Notes under the pieces: generated by a model | What the model saw: the letters and a program-made list of their open reading frames with translations, nothing else | Databases searched by the model: none | Told to the model about the DNA's origin: nothing | Program-made: the position numbers and the translations under genes | Origin: DAOTWY01 sp003696565 | GTDB lineage: Bacteria > Chloroflexota > Anaerolineae > Aggregatilineales > Phototrophicaceae | NCBI GenBank assembly: GCA_034435635.1 | Contig: DAOTWY010000126.1 | Location: forward strand, 1-48,215 | Direction: 5' to 3' | DNA length: 48,215 nucleotides | Shown here: positions 24,553 to 32,320 of the stretch, one piece after another | Numbering within the stretch: the stretch's first letter is position 1 | Layout: each line of letters starts with the position of its first letter

Positions 24553-25548
24553 ATGACCCAAGTTTTAAGCTCAGCCCACAATGCACGTTTATCTAATATC
24601 CCCTGGGAAGCACGCCCGCCTGATTCAAGTGATATTGTGTGGCGTTACAGCAAAAACCCAATTATCCCCCGCAATGCCATCCCCAACGCCAATAGTATTT
24701 TTAATAGTGCTGCTGTGCCATTTGAAAACGGATTCGCCGGTGTTTTCCGTGTGGATGATAAACGACGCATGATGGACTTACATGCCGGGCGTAGCGCAGA
24801 TGGCATCCACTGGGAAATTGACCCCAATCCGATTATGTGGCAGTTTGATGACCCTGAATTGAGCAAACTGGTGCATCGCTATGATCCGCGAGTGGTTTGG
24901 TTAGAAGATCGGTATTATATAACCTGGTGTAACGGCTATCATGGACCAACAATCGGCATTGGCTATACTTACGATTTCAAGACGTTTACATTTCTGGAAA
25001 ATGCCTATCTGCCCTATAATCGAAACGGCGTGTTATTCCCACGTAAAATCAATGGTAAATACGCTATGTTAAGCCGCCCTAGCGATACAGGACATACCGC
25101 CTTTGGGGATATTTTTTATAGCGAAAGCCCGGATATGATCCACTGGGGTAAGCATCGTTTTGTTATGGGCCCAAAAAGCTGGCGGTGGGAAAGCACAAAA
25201 ATCGGTGCCGGGCCTATTCCCATTGAGACAAAAGAGGGGTGGTTGATGATTTATCATGGTGTTTTGACCTCTTGCAATGGCTATGTCTATAGTATGGGGG
25301 CAGCACTGCTTGATCTTGATCAACCCTGGAAGGTAATATACCGCGCTGCACCATATTTAATGTCACCCCAAACGCTCTATGAATGTGTAGGCGACGTGCC
25401 CAATGTTGTGTTTCCGTGTGCTGCGCTACACGATTCAGAAACAGGACGTTTAGCAATTTATTATGGTGCAGCGGATACTGTGACCGGTTTAGCATTTGCT
25501 CAACTTGATGAGTTAATAGATTATATCAAAGCCAATTCTGAGTTATAG
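24553..25548 (+). CDS. Glycoside hydrolase family 130 (beta-mannoside phosphorylase-like)
   Basis: About 331-residue five-blade propeller enzyme of the GH130 family, which phosphorolyses beta-mannosides such as mannosyl-glucose or mannosyl-GlcNAc. Visible blocks: YSKNPIIPRNAIPNANSIFN, HAGRSADGIHWEIDPNP, YDPRVVWLEDRYYITWCNGY, IGAGPIPIETKEGWLMIYHG and LAIYYGAADTVTGLA. I start at the ATG at 24553, with GGAGA 6 bases upstream; the open frame extends 29 codons further without a ribosome site. It is monocistronic. Which beta-mannoside it uses cannot be read from the sequence. Confidence 0.88.
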   Translation: MTQVLSSAHNARLSNIPWEARPPDSSDIVWRYSKNPIIPRNAIPNANSIFNSAAVPFENGFAGVFRVDDKRRMMDLHAGRSADGIHWEIDPNPIMWQFDDPELSKLVHRYDPRVVWLEDRYYITWCNGYHGPTIGIGYTYDFKTFTFLENAYLPYNRNGVLFPRKINGKYAMLSRPSDTGHTAFGDIFYSESPDMIHWGKHRFVMGPKSWRWESTKIGAGPIPIETKEGWLMIYHGVLTSCNGYVYSMGAALLDLDQPWKVIYRAAPYLMSPQTLYECVGDVPNVVFPCAALHDSETGRLAIYYGAADTVTGLAFAQLDELIDYIKANSEL

Positions 25549-25687
25549 TTCCCCACCATCGTTAACAGAATCAGTGGCGAGTGTGATATCAAAATAAAAA
25601 CAAGAATGTCAAATGGCAATGTTTATATTCAAGGCGTAATTGTTTTGGGGGTAGCTGGTAGAAGCTAAGGCGTGCTGTGTAGCATTT

Positions 25688-25760
25688 TGGACCTGAGGAG
25701 ACTCGAACTCCTGACCTCGTCAGTGCGATTGACGCGCTCTCCCAACTGAGCTACAGGCCC
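25688..25760 (-). tRNA. tRNA-Ala(CGC)
   Basis: 73-nt cloverleaf on the minus strand. Acceptor GGGCCTG/CAGGTCC contains the G3-U70 pair that defines alanine tRNA. The anticodon stem CGTCA/TGACG encloses ATCGCAC, giving anticodon CGC. Discriminator A; CCA is not encoded. Confidence 0.97.
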
Positions 25761-25775
25761 GCTTAATTTTGTTGG

Positions 25776-25804
25776 ATTGTAAAGCGGTTTGTCGTCGGTG
25801 TCAA
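25776..25804 (-). promoter_or_regulatory. Promoter of tRNA-Ala
   Basis: On the minus strand a perfect -35 TTGACA (25799-25804), a 17-bp spacer and -10 TACAAT (25776-25781), ending 15 bases before the mature tRNA. Confidence 0.85.
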
Positions 25805-25851
25805 GACTGTGCTAAACTGATAGCGATAAGCAGAAACTAACACAGAGTTTT

Positions 25852-26586
25852 ATGAACGTATCTGAAGCGATTATCGAACGTATCCGACAAATTAACGCGG
25901 GGTATCAACACCTTGAGCTAGCAGTGGATGAACCGCTACAAAAAATCAAACCTGGGCAAACGCTTCTCGTCCGTCAAACAGAGTCTTGGCATCCCTATCT
26001 GCGTGAACATTGGTGGACAGTCGGCGTGAGAGAAAAACGTTTAATTGTCGAACGCCCGCTAGATGAGCATTATACCCCTAGCCAGGTGATCAATGTTTTG
26101 GGCATTGTGGGGCAACCTTATCGTTTTCGGCGTAGCTTGCGGAATGTCATGCTAATTGCCCATGACACCGCCCCCACACCACTCATGATGAATATCCCCT
26201 GGCTATTGGGAAACAACATCAGTGTGACGCTGGTGCTGACTGGAGAAGGTACACGCTACCCTACTACGCATCTTGATGAGCGGGTGGAGATCATTCACGG
26301 TGAACCAGATTTCACCTGGCAAGACCAAGTGATGACAATTGGCTGGGCAGATCAGATTTTTGTTGTAGTCAACCCATATGATGAGATTAGTCACTTCAAA
26401 GAAATTGTGGAACGTATCACAGACTTGCGCACCATAATCCCTAAAAACTATCTATTCGGTGTATTCCGCCCAGAATTCGCCTGTGGTGCTGGGGCATGTA
26501 ATGCCTGCATGATACGGACACAACAAGGAACCTCACTTGTTTGCATGGAGGGACCAGCTTATGATCTCACGCAGTTAATCCTATAA
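25852..26586 (+). CDS. PyrK-like electron transfer protein (FAD/NAD and 2Fe-2S)
   Basis: 244 residues. The C-terminal cluster CGAGACNACMIRTQQGTSLVC keeps the C-x4-C-x2-C-x(n)-C spacing of the [2Fe-2S] site of PyrK, the electron subunit of class 1B dihydroorotate dehydrogenase. The N-terminal half is a ferredoxin-reductase-type barrel followed by a nucleotide-binding fold (VMLIAHDTAPTPLMMNIPWL). The usual RPxS flavin motif is not clean here (REHWWTVG). It is 9 bases upstream of a PyrD-like gene, the normal pair. As that partner lacks orotate-site motifs, a role in pyrimidine synthesis is doubtful. Confidence 0.7.
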   Translation: MNVSEAIIERIRQINAGYQHLELAVDEPLQKIKPGQTLLVRQTESWHPYLREHWWTVGVREKRLIVERPLDEHYTPSQVINVLGIVGQPYRFRRSLRNVMLIAHDTAPTPLMMNIPWLLGNNISVTLVLTGEGTRYPTTHLDERVEIIHGEPDFTWQDQVMTIGWADQIFVVVNPYDEISHFKEIVERITDLRTIIPKNYLFGVFRPEFACGAGACNACMIRTQQGTSLVCMEGPAYDLTQLIL

Positions 26587-26595
26587 AGGGGGCAT

Positions 26596-27510
26596 ATGTC
26601 TATCCAAATTACTCGCCCTGGTAAAAACAGTCTCATCCTTGAAACCCCCGTGATGCCTGCTGCTGGCACCTTTGGCTATGGGGAAGTCTATCGTGATCTG
26701 ATTAATATCGAAAAACTCGGTGCGATCGTCACACACCCCATCAGTTACGAGCCGCGAACGCCAACAAACGACACACGGGTGATTCCATTAGACGCTGGTG
26801 TTTTGATCCACACCGGTTTACCCAATCCTGGCATTAATAAGGTATTACGGCAACATCGCAATCTATGGACAATGCTGCCGTTACCCATCATTGTGCATCT
26901 CATTGCAGACCGTGAAGATTACGTCCGCAAAGCCGCCGCACGCTTGGATGAAGAAGCATGCGTTGATGCAATTGAAATCGGCTTGTATGATGACATCACC
27001 TATCGAGAAGCAGCACAGATGGTGACAGCAGCCGTGAGCAAGACGGAAAAACCGCTGCTCGTCCGCCTCCCCTTACAAGATGCCTATGAAATTGCGGAGG
27101 CGGTTCGGGATGCTGGAGCCAGTTCAATTGTCGTCAGCGCGCCGCCGCGTGGTACAGCGCGTGATCCTAAAAGTGGACGTTTAATCACCGGGCGGATTTA
27201 TGGACCAATCGTGAAAACAATGGTTTTACAAGTGGTGGAACGCCTCGCAAAACGCATTCAAGATGTGCCGATTATTGGCGCGGGCGGCATTCATTCTCAA
27301 CAAGATGCAAGGGATTATATCGACGCTGGTGCAGTAGCCGTTCAAGTCGATTCAATTACATGGATTTCGCCCCCGGAGTTAGAATATATCGCGCGTGATT
27401 TGGGTGGGTGGATTGTCACACGACAAAGCGGCGCACTGCCAGATGAATGGCATCATGGCATGGGTGATACGGAAAAAAAAGCAACAGATAAGCCAACTAG
27501 TGTAACATGA
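26596..27510 (+). CDS. PyrD-like FMN barrel protein lacking the orotate-site motifs
   Basis: 304 residues with the overall order of class 1B dihydroorotate dehydrogenase: an opening MPAAGTFGYGEVYRDL, the HTGLPNPGINKVL block (normally GLQNPG), and the FMN-phosphate end VPIIGAGGIHSQQDARDYIDAGAVAVQVDS. Three substrate and catalytic elements are replaced. The lysine of VTKS is VTHPI, the NISCPNVK loop with the catalytic cysteine is EIGLYDDITY, and the VNT block is VVSAPPRG. FMN binding may survive, but dihydroorotate oxidation looks impossible by the known mechanism. It overlaps the FHA gene by 4 bases. AAAGGGGG precedes the ATG. Confidence 0.75.
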   Translation: MSIQITRPGKNSLILETPVMPAAGTFGYGEVYRDLINIEKLGAIVTHPISYEPRTPTNDTRVIPLDAGVLIHTGLPNPGINKVLRQHRNLWTMLPLPIIVHLIADREDYVRKAAARLDEEACVDAIEIGLYDDITYREAAQMVTAAVSKTEKPLLVRLPLQDAYEIAEAVRDAGASSIVVSAPPRGTARDPKSGRLITGRIYGPIVKTMVLQVVERLAKRIQDVPIIGAGGIHSQQDARDYIDAGAVAVQVDSITWISPPELEYIARDLGGWIVTRQSGALPDEWHHGMGDTEKKATDKPTSVT

Positions 27511-28208
27511 GTCAATTTGATCATAACAACAACCGGCAGATGATCGCCAAACTCGTTTGGCAAGACCCAGTCTCTGGAGAAACACATCAGCATGTACTAT
27601 CCGAAGGCGCAACGGTAACAATTGGACGCTCATCTGAAAATGATATTTTTATTCTGGATCGGCACGTTTCACGCCAACATGCTGTTATTACTTATCGTGA
27701 TGGTGTATTTGTCATCAATGATCTTGGCAGTGTTAACGGGACATTTGTAAACGACAAGCCAATTGATGAGCCGTTCCCGCTTTTTGCTGGGGATACCATC
27801 CGCTTGTTTGTCCCAACAATTAAATTTATGGCAGCGGATTCATCCGATGTACGCAAAGCCAAAGAAACCGGTAACCTGAGCCTACCGGCAGCCGGAATTG
27901 GCAAGGGACGTTTGATTATCAGCACTGGACCACAAGAAGGACAAGTTATCCCCCTCATTCTCAATAAAATCACCATCGGCAGGGCAACCACCAACGCCAC
28001 ATGGGAGATCGCCCTGCAAGACCCGGCTGTTTCGCGTCCACATGCCCGGATGGAGTATCAAAACAAAGTATGGACGCTTTATGATTTAGGCAGTGTAAAC
28101 GGCACACTGGTTAATAATGAATTTGTCAAAGGGGATATTGGGCGTGAACTGCGCGATGGCGATATTATCATTTTTGGCAAGACAATCGTGTTATACCGCG
28201 CCGATTAG
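27507..28208 (+). CDS. Double FHA-domain protein
   Basis: 233 residues with two forkhead-associated domains, which bind phosphothreonine peptides. The first (about 30-105) has VTIGRSSENDIFI, SRQHAVI and DLGSVNGTFVND; the second (about 150-225) has ITIGRATTNATWEI, SRPHARM and DLGSVNGTLVNN. The GR, SxxH and NGT residues needed for phosphothreonine binding are intact in both. No membrane segment. It is translationally coupled to the PyrD-like gene (ATGA overlap). The kinase partner is not in the window. Confidence 0.92.
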   Translation: MSQFDHNNNRQMIAKLVWQDPVSGETHQHVLSEGATVTIGRSSENDIFILDRHVSRQHAVITYRDGVFVINDLGSVNGTFVNDKPIDEPFPLFAGDTIRLFVPTIKFMAADSSDVRKAKETGNLSLPAAGIGKGRLIISTGPQEGQVIPLILNKITIGRATTNATWEIALQDPAVSRPHARMEYQNKVWTLYDLGSVNGTLVNNEFVKGDIGRELRDGDIIIFGKTIVLYRAD

Positions 28209-28236
28209 TTGATCCCACTAACGCACCCAACGCCCC

Positions 28237-29043
28237 TTATTCACCCTTCCCGTTAATGACCTGTAACATCGCATCATGTATTTTGCCATTACTAACAACA
28301 ACACGTCTACCCATCACCATACATGGGGGGTTGTCCCCCCGATAATCGCTGACAGTTCCGCCAGCTTCCGTTACACATAACATCCCTGCTAAGACATCCC
28401 ATGGATAAACTTTGGCTTCCCAATAAGCATCAAAACGCCCGGCTGCCACATAACAACAATCCAGCGCAGCAGACCCCATACGGCGCAAGCCGCGTGTCCG
28501 CACCAAAAATTTCCCCCATAAATCCAGGTTATTATCTGGGTCGGTATATTTGTCATACGGGAAACCACTTGCCAACACACAGGCAGTTAGCTCATCTTTT
28601 TCAGACACATGAATCGGTTGCCCGTTTAGTGTTGCCCCTCCCCCTTTCACCGCGCTGAATAGCTCACCGCTGACAGGATTATAAACCACACCAACGAGTG
28701 GATTCATCTCCGCATCGGTCATCGCCATACTAACGCAAAACATTGGGATATGGTTAGCAAAATTCGTTGTACCATCCAGCGGGTCAACATACCAATGATA
28801 GGTTGCTTCTTCAATTGGTGCGCCCATCCCCCCACCTTCTTCCCCAACAATGTGATGATCTGGGTAAATGGTGGTCAGGGCTTCCACAATCACCGCTTCA
28901 GATAGCTGATCTGCCTCTGTGACAATATCTACCTTGCTTGATTTTGTGTGCATCGAGACACCGGAATGATAATAACGCATTAAAACATCCGCAGCTGATT
29001 TGGCAATATCTTCCGCTGTCGTTTGAATTGATTGTAAATCCAT
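28237..29043 (-). CDS. Inositol monophosphatase family protein
   Basis: About 268-residue Mg-dependent sugar phosphatase. Metal motifs: GEEGGGMGAPIEEA, VDPLDGTTNFANHIP and the late WDVLAGMLCVTEAGG. Such enzymes (SuhB) dephosphorylate inositol-1-P or related phosphates; the in vivo substrate is open. I start at the ATG at 29043 because AAGGA is 5 bases upstream; an upstream in-frame start at 29097 adds 18 residues with no site. The gene lies 54 bases downstream of the propeller gene on the same strand and converges with the FHA gene. Confidence 0.9.
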   Translation of the reverse strand: MDLQSIQTTAEDIAKSAADVLMRYYHSGVSMHTKSSKVDIVTEADQLSEAVIVEALTTIYPDHHIVGEEGGGMGAPIEEATYHWYVDPLDGTTNFANHIPMFCVSMAMTDAEMNPLVGVVYNPVSGELFSAVKGGGATLNGQPIHVSEKDELTACVLASGFPYDKYTDPDNNLDLWGKFLVRTRGLRRMGSAALDCCYVAAGRFDAYWEAKVYPWDVLAGMLCVTEAGGTVSDYRGDNPPCMVMGRRVVVSNGKIHDAMLQVINGKGE

Positions 29044-29097
29044 GTCGTTCCTTATACTGTTTAATTCCCAGGTATCAAAGATTGTTCTGCTAATCAA

Positions 29098-30105
29098 CTA
29101 GTCAACTCCCAGGGTAATCACATCCAATGCAAAAGGTAATTGGGGATTTAAAAACACATCATAAAGACTACGAGAGTCAAAATTAGTCACATAAATCAAA
29201 TTACCGAACACATCTAAATCACTAGACCCACGGAAGTCCCGTGCGATTACTTCAACATCCTCGCCTATTGTCAATCGCATCACACCCATTTCTAGCGTGG
29301 CGATATAAATCGTACCATCATCCGCGACAGCGATTCCATCGTAACCAGGTGTTTCCCCTGGAAAATGATGCCGATAGACCTGCTCAGTTTGTGCCGGGTC
29401 ATCTGCCACAAACCGATAGATTGTATCCTGAATGCTATCGGTTACATAGAGCATGCCAGCATGGTAATCCAACCCGGTAGGACGAACATTAGATAGCTCC
29501 ACATCAGGCGGCATCCACCACAAACTTGCCGCACCATTTGGTTCAATACGCCACACTTCACGCCGTCCAAAATCCGCCACATACAAATTCCCCACTTCAT
29601 CAACGGTGATATCACTGGGGGAAACAAACCCAGCATCTTGCTCGTTAAACGCTTGTAATCCAGTTTCTGCTGTCCATTGCCAAATCATCCCCCCGGCAGC
29701 GTTTGGGTTAGGGTCAAGCCGGTCTAAGATATACAGCACATTTTGCCCATCCACTGCTAAGCCAGTGACCGAGCCGATTTGCTCACGGGTATCGGGTAAT
29801 TCCAGCAATTCACCCTCTGGTGAAATTTGCCAAACCGCCCCCGTCTGATAGCTTGCTGTATAAACCACCCCATCCAGCGAGACCGCCAACGCGGAAGGAT
29901 ACGCATCATCGCCTGGCAACTGAACAAATTCACGTACTGTAATGCCTTCTATTGCAGGGACAGCCATCAAACGGTTACCGGCATTGAGGGTCAAGGAATA
30001 CAATAAAAGCGTCAGGGCGACCAGCCCCATCAGCACACCGCCAAACATCAACAAAAAGATCACCAATCGTTGACTGCGATTTAACAACTGGATTCGCTTA
30101 ATCAT
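29098..30105 (-). CDS. Membrane-anchored NHL/SMP-30-like beta-propeller
   Basis: 335 residues. One N-terminal membrane helix (about 14-38, LVIFLLMFGGVLMGLVALTLLL) is followed by a propeller of repeats such as PSALAVSLDGVVYTAS, PSDITVDEVGNLYVADF, PTGLDYHAGMLYVTDS and YDGIAVADDGTIYIA. This is the GxxxDxxGNLYVAD pattern of NHL/gluconolactonase-type repeats. The propeller is predicted outside the membrane. There is no clear catalytic set, so binding or assembly roles are equally possible. AAAGGG precedes the ATG. It is probably cotranscribed with the monophosphatase gene. Confidence 0.82.
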   Translation of the reverse strand: MIKRIQLLNRSQRLVIFLLMFGGVLMGLVALTLLLYSLTLNAGNRLMAVPAIEGITVREFVQLPGDDAYPSALAVSLDGVVYTASYQTGAVWQISPEGELLELPDTREQIGSVTGLAVDGQNVLYILDRLDPNPNAAGGMIWQWTAETGLQAFNEQDAGFVSPSDITVDEVGNLYVADFGRREVWRIEPNGAASLWWMPPDVELSNVRPTGLDYHAGMLYVTDSIQDTIYRFVADDPAQTEQVYRHHFPGETPGYDGIAVADDGTIYIATLEMGVMRLTIGEDVEVIARDFRGSSDLDVFGNLIYVTNFDSRSLYDVFLNPQLPFALDVITLGVD

Positions 30106-30242
30106 TTCAACCCTTTACAATAAAATTCACAAACCCCAACAGTATAATCCTGTGTTGTTTGTTTTTATAGGGGAATAAGCCGTGTTATGCTTATAAAATG
30201 CCACGATCACAAACTGTACTTGTTTTGAGGAGAGAAGCGGCT

Positions 30243-30686
30243 ATGTATGACCGTCCAACTGCACAAGAGTTAATTGAAGCTGTCCGGCTGCATCTGGAAC
30301 AAGCCATCATCCCAGCTGTTAAAGCAGATCGCAAGCTATACTTCCAAACGCTGGTGGCAATCAATGTGTTAAAAATCGTCGAGCGAGAAATGACATTAAG
30401 AGAAGACCACCTAGAAGCAGAATGGGAGCGCATGAATACGTTTATTGAAGGCGGTTCATTGTTTGAATTTTCCCGTACAGACCAGCGTGAGGATGTGCTA
30501 CGACTTGCTAATCGCACACTTTGCCAAGAAATTCGACAGGGCAAATATGACGATGACGATCATGCGTTGTTCGCTCATCTTAAGCAAACTGTGATGGAAC
30601 AGTTAGAAGTGGCTAACCCACGTTATCTGAAAAAACTCGCGGCTGAAGATACCGACCCCAGCCGCGATGCCTGGCACAATCGCTAA
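30243..30686 (+). CDS. DUF6285 protein
   Basis: About 147 residues, largely helical, opening MYDRPTAQELIEAVRLHLEQ and containing FQTLVAINVLKIVEREMTL, the pattern of DUF6285. That family is usually found beside aminoglycoside-phosphotransferase-like kinases and acyl-CoA dehydrogenases; neither is here. I start at the ATG at 30243, with GAGGAGAG about 9 bases upstream, rather than at an ATG 15 codons earlier. It is convergent with, and directly abuts, the SH3b protein gene. Confidence 0.75.
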   Translation: MYDRPTAQELIEAVRLHLEQAIIPAVKADRKLYFQTLVAINVLKIVEREMTLREDHLEAEWERMNTFIEGGSLFEFSRTDQREDVLRLANRTLCQEIRQGKYDDDDHALFAHLKQTVMEQLEVANPRYLKKLAAEDTDPSRDAWHNR

Positions 30687-32303
30687 TTAATCTGGGATTT
30701 CGAGTGTGCCACCCGCAACATAGCAAGTGTCATAATCATATGACCCGCCAGCCATCTGACAATATGCATCTGGCGCAATATACTCGCGTTGTATATAAAC
30801 AGGTGGCGTTTCACAAATGACATAGGCGTTGTTGTTGGCATCATAGCCCCAAGCCTGTACTTTCCAGACGAAGTTCAAACCACGCCCAAATTGACTGACC
30901 GCGCCCATTCCCATATCTAGTACCAGATTTGTCACGGGTGCGCCAACATCACCAATCACCTGCCCACCGCGATCCGTCGCATTCACGACTACACGGTAAA
31001 AGCTGGTTTCTACTGGACCAGCATCCCAATAGAACTGTTGCCGTCCAAATCGCATCCCATCCGTTGGGGATGTGCCAACAAACCCAGCACAATCCACTCC
31101 CGTGGGTAAATTAGGCACTTCTGGGCGGACGTTATCCACGGGGTTGGTGTTCCGGTTCACAGGTGCAGATGCACGGTTCGCGTTGCGGATTTCTTCTAAC
31201 GTTGGTACATCAACCGGATACCGTAATATTGTTTGTGGGATTTGCTCTAAAAATTGCAGGCGCGCTAAATCTTCTTCTAATAACTCACCGTTATCTTCCC
31301 ATTCTGGCTCAGTGACTGGTTCACCGCTTTCGTCATAACACAAGTTCATGGTAGCAGAATGCCCAGTAGGGATAGTCATATTGCCGCCATTCAATCCCGC
31401 CGAGCCATCAATCACAACCAGATTTGTTTGCCAACACGGTGAATCAGCAAAATTGGTACTCATAACATTTGCATCTTCAGGCGTACTGGTTAACATCACT
31501 GTTGAGCCGATGCTAACCTCTGCGCCGTTGATCTGTAGATTAACAATCATCCCCTCTGGGCTTTGGATTACCAGCGCATCCGGCGCGCTATTACAAGTGG
31601 GTCTGCCGATTCCCGTTGTAAAATAAAATGCCTGCATTGGGGAAAAAGCAGCTGTATCATCAACAACTGGCAAGGTAGCCAAAGCTGCCGGATCACCAGA
31701 GACAAAATCAGCACTAATCCAAGCTGGCACATCATCAAACACGATTCGCACCCAATCCCGCGCAGCATTAAACCCATCTACCTGTACAACCTCTCCTGGT
31801 TGTAATGTACCAAGCACGTTGAACTGTGTTCCAGCACCGCTACGCACATTAAGCCGAGCATTTGCCGTTATCACCACATCCACCGGCTGAACTGGTAAGC
31901 GTGCTGAATCTGCCGGCACCTGATTTTGCAGAGAAGCATCCCCCATCAACAACATGGTTACAGCCTGCCCTGGTAACGTATTGGGAACATTCGCCTGGAC
32001 ATTTAAGACTGCTACCCCCCAAATTTGCTCAGGTTCATCAAGTGGTGCTGTGCGTAACAAGCTTAATTGTGTCAGGTCAGCACGGTCTGCTGGATTGGTA
32101 AAAAAATCATCCGGCACGGGTTGATTAAACGAAGCACTCACCAAATTAAAGCCATAACATGCACTGTTAAGCTCTAATCCATTACAATTCTGATCCACCG
32201 CTAATAACGCTTCGGTAATCAGCGGCGGACATGTTTCATCATCTTGTGCTTGCACAAAGGGTGCAATAGACAAAACAATCGTCAATAAAATCCATTTCCA
32301 CAT
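30687..32303 (-). CDS. Secreted SH3b-domain protein
   Basis: About 538 residues with a signal peptide (WKWILLTIVLSIAPFVQAQ). After it come a cysteine-containing domain shared with the neighbouring upstream protein (CPPLITEALL, ACYGFN, NPADRADLTQL, GVAVLNVQANVPNTLPGQAV), a bacterial SH3 domain (ITANARLNVRSGAGTQFNVL), and two further regions also shared with the neighbour (PMQAFYFTTGIGRPTC; SPTDGMRFGRQQF, a carbohydrate-type beta domain). AAAGGAG lies 8-9 bases before the chosen ATG. A cell-surface or wall-binding role is likely. Confidence 0.85.
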   Translation of the reverse strand: MWKWILLTIVLSIAPFVQAQDDETCPPLITEALLAVDQNCNGLELNSACYGFNLVSASFNQPVPDDFFTNPADRADLTQLSLLRTAPLDEPEQIWGVAVLNVQANVPNTLPGQAVTMLLMGDASLQNQVPADSARLPVQPVDVVITANARLNVRSGAGTQFNVLGTLQPGEVVQVDGFNAARDWVRIVFDDVPAWISADFVSGDPAALATLPVVDDTAAFSPMQAFYFTTGIGRPTCNSAPDALVIQSPEGMIVNLQINGAEVSIGSTVMLTSTPEDANVMSTNFADSPCWQTNLVVIDGSAGLNGGNMTIPTGHSATMNLCYDESGEPVTEPEWEDNGELLEEDLARLQFLEQIPQTILRYPVDVPTLEEIRNANRASAPVNRNTNPVDNVRPEVPNLPTGVDCAGFVGTSPTDGMRFGRQQFYWDAGPVETSFYRVVVNATDRGGQVIGDVGAPVTNLVLDMGMGAVSQFGRGLNFVWKVQAWGYDANNNAYVICETPPVYIQREYIAPDAYCQMAGGSYDYDTCYVAGGTLEIPD

Positions 32304-32320
32304 CAATATATCTCCTTTAA

